This document shows, piece after piece, positions 57,291-64,000 of a stretch of DNA of 64,000 nucleotides. The DNA lies in contig JASBTM010000006.1 of NCBI GenBank assembly GCA_030148425.1, forward strand, positions 1-64,000, in the 5' to 3' direction. Under the pieces are notes generated by a model that searched no databases, was not told the origin of the DNA, and saw nothing but the letters and a program-made list of their open reading frames with translations. Made by a program: the position numbers and the translations under genes. The DNA comes from Hyphomicrobium sp. (GTDB lineage Bacteria; Pseudomonadota; Alphaproteobacteria; Rhizobiales; Hyphomicrobiaceae). Within the stretch, counting starts at the first letter, position 1; each line of letters begins with the position of its first letter.

Positions 57291-58244
57291 GTGCAAACTG
57301 GTCTTCGTGCGCTGAAACTGGGGCTCGGCCTGCTCGTCATTTGCGGGCTGGCCGTGCCGTCTTGGGCGCATGAAGCCCTTCTCACCAACCAATCGTCCGA
57401 CAGTCTTTCATTCGTCGACGTCGATACGATGAAGGAAAGCGCGCGGATCGAAGTCACCGGCAAGCCCGCCGGAATCGCGCTTTCTCCCGATAAGGCGACA
57501 GCGTTCGTCACGGCGCCGGACAGCAAAGAGCTTATCGAAATCGATGCTGTTTCCCGGGCGGTGAAGCGGCGTCTGCTGCTGGGCGGGGGGCCACTCGGCA
57601 TTGCTGCACATCCCTCGCTTCCCGAGGTTTATATCGCCGATTGGTTTGCGCATAAGGTGACCATCGTCGACACGGCCAAAATGGCGGTCGCGGGGGAAAT
57701 CAAGGTGGGGGAATCTCCCTCAGGTCTTGCCGTGACGCCGGACGGCAAGCTGCTTCTGTCGGCCGACCGGGACAGCGACGCCGTTTCGATCGTCGACTTG
57801 GCGACCCGACAGCGTCTGGTTTCGATACCCGTTGGAAAACGGCCTTTCGGCATTACCATCGATGATAAAGGCGCCCGCGCATATACCGCGAACGTGAAGA
57901 GCGACGACGTCACCGTGATCGACATCGCGGCTCGCAAGGTCGTCGGGAGCGTGCCCACAGGGAGGCGCCCTTACGCCATTGCTTTCGCTCAGGGCAAAGG
58001 GTTCGTGACCGACCAATATGGCGGCACCGTCACTGTCTTCGATGAGGCCACCCTGGCACCGGTGAAACGCATCAACACCTGCGATCACGCTGAGGGCATA
58101 GACGCCGACGCGGACCGAAAGGCGATTTACGTTTCGTGCTGGGGCGACGACGTTCTGCTTCGCATAGATCCCCAGTCGCTCACGGTGACGGGGAAGGCCG
58201 CCGTCGGCGACGGCCCGCGGGCATTCGGCAAGTTTCTTCGTTAA
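57291..58244 (+). CDS. Exported YVTN-type beta-propeller protein
   Basis: 317 residues, with a GTG start immediately after the preceding stop. The signal peptide ends at PSWAHE. About seven ~42-residue repeats follow, each with a D-x-A/T-T-x-K/R and V-x-G-x-x-P-x-G/A-I/L-A-x-x-P/D pattern (IEVTGKPAGIALSPDKATAF, IKVGESPSGLAVTPDGKLLL, IPVGKRPFGITIDDKGARAY). This is the architecture of beta-propeller proteins often found beside PQQ-dependent dehydrogenases. It may scaffold or assist quinoprotein electron transfer in the periplasm. No catalytic residues can be identified. Confidence 0.75.
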   Translation: MQTGLRALKLGLGLLVICGLAVPSWAHEALLTNQSSDSLSFVDVDTMKESARIEVTGKPAGIALSPDKATAFVTAPDSKELIEIDAVSRAVKRRLLLGGGPLGIAAHPSLPEVYIADWFAHKVTIVDTAKMAVAGEIKVGESPSGLAVTPDGKLLLSADRDSDAVSIVDLATRQRLVSIPVGKRPFGITIDDKGARAYTANVKSDDVTVIDIAARKVVGSVPTGRRPYAIAFAQGKGFVTDQYGGTVTVFDEATLAPVKRINTCDHAEGIDADADRKAIYVSCWGDDVLLRIDPQSLTVTGKAAVGDGPRAFGKFLR

Positions 58245-58426
58245 ATCGGCGTGGGTTACCGGCTTGTAAGTTGAGAGTTGCCAAGCTTCCGGCAACCTTC
58301 CGGACATCTTGCAAACCGGCCGGCGGCCCCGATTATTGACGGAAACGCGACGTCATCCTGTTCAAGTGACCAGGGTCCCGCTAAATAGCCGGAAAAAATC
58401 CTGTCGATCTAGGAGGATCGCCCCTG

Positions 58427-59116
58427 ATGTCCATGCATATTTTCCGCAAAGCAGCCGTTGCAGCGCTTGCGGTGACGTGTCTAAGCGTTGCTGCTTCGGC
58501 AGCCGAGACGCCAAAACCCTCGGATATTCTTTTCGAAACACCGCACATCGGCTCGGTCGCTGCCGGAACGGCGCTTGTCTATAAGTTCGAGCGAAAGCCT
58601 TCGGACCCTAAGGTTCTCGGTGAAGGCTTTTCCGACAACATCACCCTTACGGTCGAAAGCGACGGGAAGCCGGGCAAGAAGAATATCCGCCTCCAGATTT
58701 ACAGTGGCGACCGCGCGCGGGAACCGCAAGAAATCACGGACATGGATGGCAACCCGCTTCTGATTGTCTATCTGGACAACGCCGTCGCGCATTTCCGGCT
58801 TTTGGCAGGAGGCGACCCCGCCTACCTTAAGGGCATGTTCAAGCAGGGCATCGCGGACGGTGCCAAAATCGTCCCCGTGAAAATCGACTACAAAGGTCAG
58901 TCGGTAGATGGTTATCGCGTGAGCATCACGCCCTATATCAATGATCCCGCGAAGTCCAAGATGAACGGTTTCGAAGGCTCGACCTTCACGATCGCGCTAT
59001 CCGATAAGATCCCGGGATATTTCGCGAAAATGGTTTCGGAATATACCAACTCGGACAAGAAGAGCGCCACGCTCGAGGAAACGACCACACTCGACGGTGT
59101 CGGAGACGTGAAATGA
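58427..59116 (+). CDS. Exported protein of unknown function beside xoxF
   Basis: 229 residues with a strong AGGAGG nine bases before the ATG. The signal peptide ends at ASAAE. I recognise no domain. The body is beta-rich and repeatedly charged (ALVYKFERKPSDPKVLGEGF, NPLLIVYLDNAVAHFRLLAG, VKIDYKGQSVDGYRVSITPY), without cysteines in the mature part, suggesting a soluble periplasmic beta-sandwich or lipocalin-like fold. It is translationally coupled to the next gene (ATGA). The 182-bp gap before it suggests its own promoter or a read-through from the propeller gene. Confidence 0.7.
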   Translation: MSMHIFRKAAVAALAVTCLSVAASAAETPKPSDILFETPHIGSVAAGTALVYKFERKPSDPKVLGEGFSDNITLTVESDGKPGKKNIRLQIYSGDRAREPQEITDMDGNPLLIVYLDNAVAHFRLLAGGDPAYLKGMFKQGIADGAKIVPVKIDYKGQSVDGYRVSITPYINDPAKSKMNGFEGSTFTIALSDKIPGYFAKMVSEYTNSDKKSATLEETTTLDGVGDVK

Positions 59117-59487
59117 GAAATCCCGTCAGATCGGCGATTGTTAGCGGAATTCTTGCGGTTGCCGCCGTCGCGGCTCCAGCTTTGATGACGCGTGCTTCGG
59201 CGCAGGAATTGCCAGCCAATGACTATCCGACCATTGCGCGGGCGGACTACGTCTATGCGTGCATGGCGGTCAATGGACAGACGCGCGCGGTTCTTGAAAA
59301 GTGCTCGTGCTCGATCGACCAGATCGCGAGCATCCTACCTTACGACAAGTACGAAGAGGCTGAGACACTGATCTCCGTGGGTCTTCGGGGCGGCGAGAAC
59401 GTTGCCTGGGCGCACGCGCCGGAATTTCAGGAAAAGGTCAAAAACCTGCGGCGTGCTCAGGTCGAAGGCGAATTGCGCTGCTTTTAA
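59113..59487 (+). CDS. Small exported Cys-containing protein of unknown function
   Basis: 124 residues, overlapping the preceding gene by 4 bp. The signal peptide ends at RASAQE. The mature ~93 residues contain four cysteines (YACMAVNGQ, LEKCSCSID and the C-terminal RCF), enough for two disulfides. Heavy Tyr/Asp/Glu content precedes YDKYEEAETLISVGLRGG. I know no named family for it. Coupling with the 229-residue protein suggests that the two act together in the periplasm. Confidence 0.7.
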   Translation: MRNPVRSAIVSGILAVAAVAAPALMTRASAQELPANDYPTIARADYVYACMAVNGQTRAVLEKCSCSIDQIASILPYDKYEEAETLISVGLRGGENVAWAHAPEFQEKVKNLRRAQVEGELRCF

Positions 59488-59497
59488 GCTTTTGATT

Positions 59498-59538
59498 GTC
59501 GCCTCCGGCCGGCTCCGCGGAGCGGAGTCGGAGGCGAC
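59498..59538. terminator. Strong hairpin between convergent genes
   Basis: Perfect 10-bp arms GTCGCCTCCG (59498-59507) and CGGAGGCGAC (59529-59538), with further inner pairing, begin 10 bp after the stop of the small Cys protein. The metallohydrolase gene ends on the other side at 59633. It probably stops transcription from the left; the TTTT lies before the stem, so it may also work leftward. Confidence 0.55.
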
Positions 59539-59632
59539 GGCTCTATACCCTTCTGCCCGGCGCGTGCATTCGCTAGCCGGCCGCCGGGGACAGACTACCT
59601 GATACGCCCGCTCGAGAAATTATTCCGAGAAC

Positions 59633-60601
59633 CTATTCCCATTCGAGTTCGGTAAAGGCCGCCGTGACGTTGCGCGGATTGTGCTCGTCGAAGAGAGCCC
59701 ACTTGTCCCGTTCTGACTGCGCGGCCGACGCGACGGCGTCTTCGATGGTTTTTCCGTCTCTAATCATGCGGCGGACGTCTGTCGCGAGGACGTTGAGATA
59801 GCGCTGGATCGGCTCCGCAGCCTCCGGCCAAGCCATCGACTGCGGACCATGGCCGGGAACAGCACGCTCGGCTTTTTCAAGCGAGAGCTCGGAAAGCAGT
59901 TTCAGCCAGCCCACGATAGAACCGTCGAGCGTCGGGATGTGGCCGGAGAATAAGAGATCGCCGAGAAAAAATGTGCCTGTCGCGCCGTCGAAGATCGTCA
60001 GATCGTTGTCGGTATGGGCGGTAGGCCGCGCTTTGAGTATTAGGACACGGCCTCCCAGATCGATCTCAAGGGTATCCCTGACGAGGACGGTCGGCGGGAT
60101 GATCTCAGTGCCCGCAAATGCCGTTTCACCCAGGCGCTGGCGCGCATTCGATAGGTAGCTTTCTTTACGGGCGGCAAGCGCGGCGGGCAGCTTGTAATGG
60201 CCGACAAACTCGGCTTCTGCCGTTTTGAAGGCGGCATTTCCCATGACGTGATCGGGATGCATGTGCGTATTGATCACATGACGGATCGGTTTGTCCGTGA
60301 TCTGCGTAATGGCCTCGCGGAGTTCAACGCCCATCGCGTAAGAGCCGCTGGTGTCGACCACAGCAACGCTACTGCCCCCCACGATACAACACGGGTTGGA
60401 AATATCCCCGCGGTTTTGGGCATTTACTAGCTGATATTTGCCGACGTGAACGAAGATTCCGGGAGCAATTTCAAGAACCCCTATGCGCTCAGCTTCCGCG
60501 TGCGAAAGCCTCGGTAAGCACGGCATCAGCGCCGCGAAGGCGGCAGCGCGGAGAAAGTCCTTTCGGGAAAGTATTCCAACGGTCTGAGGATATTTGTTCA
60601 T
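59633..60601 (-). CDS. Exported MBL-fold zinc hydrolase, quinoprotein-associated type
   Basis: 322 residues. The N-terminus LSRKDFLRAAAFAALMPCLP resembles a Tat signal with Arg-Lys instead of Arg-Arg. The metallo-beta-lactamase motif THMHPDH gives His113, His115, Asp117 and His118. Later ligands are in ARPTAHTDNDLTIF and VPGHGPQSM. Overall it resembles the metallohydrolases annotated in quinoprotein relay systems near PQQ-dependent dehydrogenases. The reaction is unknown. The gene is divergent from xoxF across a 444-bp region. Confidence 0.8.
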   Translation of the reverse strand: MNKYPQTVGILSRKDFLRAAAFAALMPCLPRLSHAEAERIGVLEIAPGIFVHVGKYQLVNAQNRGDISNPCCIVGGSSVAVVDTSGSYAMGVELREAITQITDKPIRHVINTHMHPDHVMGNAAFKTAEAEFVGHYKLPAALAARKESYLSNARQRLGETAFAGTEIIPPTVLVRDTLEIDLGGRVLILKARPTAHTDNDLTIFDGATGTFFLGDLLFSGHIPTLDGSIVGWLKLLSELSLEKAERAVPGHGPQSMAWPEAAEPIQRYLNVLATDVRRMIRDGKTIEDAVASAAQSERDKWALFDEHNPRNVTAAFTELEWE

Positions 60602-61045
60602 GCGGTCCGTGTCGAAAGCGCGATTGAGCTAATCATTCCAAATCACCCAACCTCGATTTGACGAATTCACGAAAACGAGAGGATTTGTGATCGAAAGCCG
60701 TCCTTGTCGCAGCCGGAAAAGAACTAGACGTGCGGTGCACCATTTTTGGTGCGGCGCAATTTATCCCCGTAAACACGGGGATTTTTTGGGTCAGAAGACT
60801 TGTCCTAATTTGCCGCAGGAGAATGATCGTCGCACTACGTGTTGCGGCTTGAAAAAAAAAGTGTCTACATGCCCCCGTTCACGAGGACTACCGGTTTCTA
60901 CACGGTTTCGTGAAGAACTCCTTCTCCAGCCGGGCAAAGACGGGAAGAAATCCCGCAAAACTCGAGATTGGAGCCGGGAGATATCGGCAGTCCTCGGGAT
61001 CGACTTGCAAGCGTGGCAAGACTATCTCAAAACGGAGGAAGCGCG
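60602..61045 (+). promoter_or_regulatory. xoxF upstream region and leader
   Basis: 444 bp between divergent genes. On the plus strand it holds a 5-bp hairpin at 60737-60752 and an intrinsic terminator at 60763-60787, then ~258 bp to the xoxF ATG. Further features are a run of nine A at 60852-60860 and a small hairpin CGGGA/TCCCG at 60941-60955. No protein-coding gene is supported in it. The ribosome site of xoxF (GGAGG) is at 61034-61038. Confidence 0.5.
60763..60787 (+). terminator. Intrinsic terminator upstream of xoxF
   Basis: Perfect 8-bp stem ATCCCCGT / ACGGGGAT around an AAAC loop, followed by TTTTT and then GGG. It is oriented rightward. The only gene before it (59633-60601) runs the other way. 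It therefore ends either a short RNA begun between about 60610 and 60730 or the xoxF transcript itself. Confidence 0.75.
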
Positions 61046-62866
61046 ATGCGCAAAAGTGCATTCGCATGCGGCTTGCTCGCAACTGCCGCGTTCTCGGCGT
61101 CCGCATGGGCGAACGAAGACGTGATCAAGTTGTCGAGCGATCCGAATAACTGGGCTCAACAGTCCGGTGACTATGCTGGTACTCGCTATTCAAAGCTTGA
61201 CCAGATCACGACCGAAAACGTCGGTCAGCTGAAAGTGGCATGGACGTTCTCTACGGGCGTTCTTCGTGGTCACGAAGGCGGTCCGCTCGTCATCGGCGAC
61301 GTCATGTACCTTCATTCGGCATTTCCGAACATCGTGTTTGCTCTGAACCTTGCTGACGAGCAGAAGATCATTTGGAAGTACACGCCGAAGCAGGATCCTT
61401 CAGTCATCCCCGTGATGTGCTGCGATACGGTCAACCGTGGCGTGCAGTATGCTGAAGGCAAGATCTTCCTCCATCAGGCCGACACCGCGCTCGTAGCACT
61501 CGATGCGAAGACGGGTAAGGAACTGTGGAAGGTCGTCGACGGCGATCCGAAGAAGGGCGAGACGGGCACCGGTGCTCCGCTTGTCACGAAGGATAAGGTG
61601 ATCATCGGCATCTCGGGCGCTGAATTCGGCGTTCGCTGCCACGTCACCGCTTACGACATCAACAGCGGCAAGAAAGTCTGGCGCGCCTACTCGATGGGTC
61701 CGGACTCCGACATCCTCGTGGATCCGGAGAAGACCATCTCGCTCGGCAAGCCGGTCGGCAAGGACTCGTCTCTCAAGACGTGGAATGGCGACCAGTGGAA
61801 GATCGGTGGCGGTTCGACGTGGGGCTACATGGCCTTCGATCCCGACCTCAACCTGATCTACTACGGGACGGGTAACCCCTCCACCTGGAACCCCGCTCAG
61901 CGTGCGGGACCGGATGGCAAGCCGATCGATCAGAAGTGGTCGATGACCATGTTCGCTCGTGACGTCGACACTGGTGTTGCCAAGTGGGCTTACCAGATGA
62001 CGCCGTTCGACGAATGGGACTATGACGGCATCAACGAGCCGATCCTCGCTGACATCGACGTCAAGGGTGAGAAGCGGAAAGTTGCGGTTCACTTCGACCG
62101 TAACGGCTTCGGCTACACTTGGGATCGTGTCACGGGTGAACCTCTCGTCGCCGAGAAGTACGACCCCGTCGTGAACTGGGCAACCGGTGTGGATCTCGAC
62201 AAGTCGAGCCCTCACTACGGCCGTCCGATCCGCGTTGCGAAGTACTCGACGTTCAAGAACGGCGCGGACTTCAACACGAAGGGCATCTGCCCTGCGGCTC
62301 TCGGCTCGAAGGACCAGCAGCCCGCTGCCTTCTCTCCGAAGACAGGTCTGTTCTACGTTCCGACGAACCACGTTTGCATGGACTACGAACCGTTCAAGGT
62401 TTCGTATACGGCTGGTCAGCCTTACGTCGGCGCCACGCTGTCCATGTTCCCGGGTCCGGACAAGCCGGAGCGTATGGGTAACTTCATCGCTTGGGACGCT
62501 TCTGCTGGCAAGATCGTCTGGTCGAAGCCTGAGCAGTTCTCGGTCTGGTCGGGTGCTCTGACCACGGCTGGCGGCGTTGCCTTCTACGGCACGCTCGAGG
62601 GCTACTTCAAAGCTGTCGATCAGAAGGACGGCAAGGAGCTGTTCAAGTTCAAGACGCCTTCGGGCATCATCGGCAACGCTATGACTTACTCGCAAGGCGG
62701 TAAGCAGTACGTTGCGGTGTTCTCGGGCGTTGGTGGCTGGGCCGGTATCGGTCTCGCTGCAGGCTTGACCAACCCGACCGATGGTCTCGGTGCCGTCGGT
62801 GGTTATGCCGGTCTTTCGGAGTACACGAACCTCGGTGGCTCGCTCACCGTGTTCGCTCTCCCATAG
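61046..62866 (+). CDS. xoxF: Lanthanide-dependent methanol dehydrogenase
   Basis: 606 residues from the ATG at 61046 behind AACGGAGGAAG. The signal peptide ends at SAWAN. This is a PQQ beta-propeller dehydrogenase with W-motif repeats, and vicinal Cys125-Cys126 in [10 protein letters not shown] form the disulfide over PQQ. In [11 protein letters not shown], Asp325 is the catalytic base and Asp327 is the additional acidic ligand that marks lanthanide-using XoxF. MxaF-type enzymes have Ala there. It oxidises methanol to formaldehyde or formate in the periplasm and passes electrons to the cytochrome encoded next. Codon use is more biased than in neighbours (many CGT, GGT and AAG), which suggests high expression. 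Confidence 0.97.
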   Translation: MRKSAFACGLLATAAFSASAWANEDVIKLSSDPNNWAQQSGDYAGTRYSKLDQITTENVGQLKVAWTFSTGVLRGHEGGPLVIGDVMYLHSAFPNIVFALNLADEQKIIWKYTPKQDPSVIPVMCCDTVNRGVQYAEGKIFLHQADTALVALDAKTGKELWKVVDGDPKKGETGTGAPLVTKDKVIIGISGAEFGVRCHVTAYDINSGKKVWRAYSMGPDSDILVDPEKTISLGKPVGKDSSLKTWNGDQWKIGGGSTWGYMAFDPDLNLIYYGTGNPSTWNPAQRAGPDGKPIDQKWSMTMFARDVDTGVAKWAYQMTPFDEWDYDGINEPILADIDVKGEKRKVAVHFDRNGFGYTWDRVTGEPLVAEKYDPVVNWATGVDLDKSSPHYGRPIRVAKYSTFKNGADFNTKGICPAALGSKDQQPAAFSPKTGLFYVPTNHVCMDYEPFKVSYTAGQPYVGATLSMFPGPDKPERMGNFIAWDASAGKIVWSKPEQFSVWSGALTTAGGVAFYGTLEGYFKAVDQKDGKELFKFKTPSGIIGNAMTYSQGGKQYVAVFSGVGGWAGIGLAAGLTNPTDGLGAVGGYAGLSEYTNLGGSLTVFALP

Positions 62867-62888
62867 GCTTAAGCCAAGACATAAGGGG

Positions 62889-62914
62889 GCCGGCGTGGGG
62901 AAACCCGCGCCGGC
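62889..62914 (+). terminator. GC-rich hairpin between xoxF and xoxG
   Basis: An 11-bp stem GCCGGCGTGGG / CCCGCGCCGGC, with a single G-T wobble, closes a GAAA tetraloop. TCTTTG follows. It starts 22 bp after the xoxF stop. The short T-run suggests partial termination or 3'-end stabilisation of xoxF mRNA rather than a full stop before xoxG. Confidence 0.65.
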
Positions 62915-63152
62915 TCTTTGCCGTGTAGACGGGGCGCGTGAAAGATGTACGAAAAAACATCTTTCGTGAAAAAGGCACAATCTGCTACCAGGGCGACAAA
63001 TTGCACATATCTCCCGAAGGCGAATGCAACATTATCCAAATATGAGCTCGCCCGATGGCTCGTTAGAACCCCGGCACAGAACCTGGGACTGCTGAAAAAC
63101 TTAAGGGCGGTGGCGACCTACGCGTATCAATCGACAGGAGAAGAGGAACCTC

Positions 63153-63824
63153 GTGAACAAGTTCATTCAGGCACTTGCAGTCGCAACGGTGACTTTCGCG
63201 GCTGCGGGAGTTGCCATTGCTAAGGAACAGACGAACTCGGATAGCAAGCCTGCAGCAGTGCCCGCTGCCAAGCTTATGCAGGTCGCGGAAGACGCGGCTC
63301 CGAACCCCGACGATCCCAACGCCCCGCCGCCAGGCTCGCGCAAGGCTGATGGCACCGCGGTTTATCCGAACCCCGTGAGCGATCTCGCTAAAACGGAAGG
63401 CATCAAATTCGAAGATGCGCGTTATCGCAACAAGGACGGCGATCCCGTTCCCGTCGTGACGAAAGACTTCCAGGTCGACTGGGGCACATGGAACGGTTTC
63501 CGCCGTTACCACGATGCCTGCCACGTCTGCCATGGTCCGAACGCGCTGGGCAGCACCTTCGCGCCGGCGCTCGCCGACTCGCTCAAGACGATGGACTACA
63601 ACACGTTCATCGCGACCGTCTCGAGCGGTAAGAAAGAAAACAAAGGTGGCACTGACTTCGTGATGCCGGCATTCGGCGAAGACAAGAACATCATGTGCTA
63701 CATCGACGACATCTACACGTACATCAAGGCTCGCTCGCTCGGCACCTTACCGCCGGGCCGCCCGAACGGCCGTGAAGACATCTCGCCTGACGCAAAGAAA
63801 GCTGCAGACGATTGCACGGGTTGA
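63153..63824 (+). CDS. xoxG: Cytochrome cL partner of XoxF
   Basis: 223 residues from a GTG with AGGAGAAGAGG before it. The signal peptide ends at GVAIAK. A Pro/Asp-rich linker (residues 45-65) precedes a single haem c domain: CHVCH with Cys123, Cys126 and His127, and a likely axial Met171 in DFVMPAFGED. Two further cysteines (IMCYIDD and DDCTG near the end) are typical of the methanol-related cytochrome family. It accepts electrons from XoxF PQQ in the periplasm. It lies 286 bp after xoxF, beyond a strong hairpin, so the two levels may differ. Confidence 0.92.
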   Translation: MNKFIQALAVATVTFAAAGVAIAKEQTNSDSKPAAVPAAKLMQVAEDAAPNPDDPNAPPPGSRKADGTAVYPNPVSDLAKTEGIKFEDARYRNKDGDPVPVVTKDFQVDWGTWNGFRRYHDACHVCHGPNALGSTFAPALADSLKTMDYNTFIATVSSGKKENKGGTDFVMPAFGEDKNIMCYIDDIYTYIKARSLGTLPPGRPNGREDISPDAKKAADDCTG

Positions 63825-63848
63825 GGCCTGGAAGTTTTCCCAGACCTC
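63823..63848 (+). terminator. Weak hairpin after xoxG
   Basis: GAGGCCTGG and CCAGACCTC pair with one mismatch around AAGTTTTC, beginning at the xoxG stop codon. No T-run follows, so termination here is uncertain. The remaining ~150 bp to the window end show no gene. Confidence 0.3.
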
Positions 63849-64000
63849 ATCATATGATGACCTAGCTTCTCGCGTCGGTGTCGCGTGATGCTATCGGAAA
63901 TGTCGGCAAACTGGATCGGGGGGCGGGTCGCGATAGCGGCGTGCCCCCACTCCATATCAGGGGCCGCGACGTTCACGCCGCTATAACAAAAAGGTTACTC

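Noticed and set aside
60758-60788. Sequence resembling a type I-E CRISPR repeat (TTTATCCCCGT...ACGGGGAT)
   Set aside because: It occurs once, with no second copy at spacer distance and no cas genes; the T-run makes it an intrinsic terminator.
61400-62980. Long minus-strand open frame (526 codons) opposite xoxF
   Set aside because: It is a shadow of the strongly codon-biased xoxF gene; its translation is Arg/Val-rich and shows no domain.

Overview
The window looks like chromosomal DNA of a methylotrophic alphaproteobacterium of the Hyphomicrobiales, most likely Hyphomicrobium or a close relative. This rests on a lanthanide-type methanol dehydrogenase (xoxF) with its cytochrome cL (xoxG), a complete formyltransferase/hydrolase set (fhcBADC) of the tetrahydromethanopterin pathway, GC-rich codon use, and an integrase remnant of a family common in Rhizobiales. 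The assignment is inferred from gene content only.

Layout. (1) 1-10 kb: the 3' part of a giant filamentous-haemagglutinin-like exoprotein. (2) 10-19.5 kb: an accessory stretch with an MFS transporter, a secreted linear-amide hydrolase, an AraC regulator, an autotransporter passenger and an OprB porin that are both cut off at the same point, a frameshifted integrase and a ferritin-like protein. (3) 19.6-34.6 kb: one long rightward run soxBDAG-sdaA-dgcAB-etfAB-gbcAB. It converts glycine betaine to dimethylglycine, sarcosine and glycine, with serine deamination to pyruvate. (4) 34.6-42.5 kb: leftward choline/betaine ABC transporter genes (proV, proW, proX) and a GlxA/GbdR-type regulator, then divergent betB and betA (choline to betaine). 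(5) 42.6-51.8 kb: an EmrAB-type efflux pair, an acetyltransferase-like protein, an L,D-transpeptidase, a Gly/His-rich secreted protein, an exopolysaccharide-priming glycosyltransferase, a DUF1194 protein and a small lipoprotein. (6) 51.8-56.5 kb: leftward fhcBADC. (7) 56.7-63.8 kb: a set of exported proteins (SRPBCC/MxaD-like, beta-propeller, two unknowns, a zinc metallohydrolase) followed by xoxF and xoxG.

How it fits together. Demethylation of betaine, dimethylglycine and sarcosine releases one-carbon units, partly as formaldehyde. Fhc performs the last steps of formaldehyde oxidation on the H4MPT route, and XoxFG feeds the same pool from methanol. So 45 kb appears to hold both a C1 source (choline/betaine) and C1 disposal.

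Points worth a second look are an intrinsic terminator in the leader of xoxF that follows no same-strand gene, the shared truncation point of two convergent genes near 16.24 kb, a DUF1194 gene whose only sensible start is ATT, a perfect 33-bp palindrome that encodes the end of an AraC protein, and the uncharacterised exported set beside xoxF.
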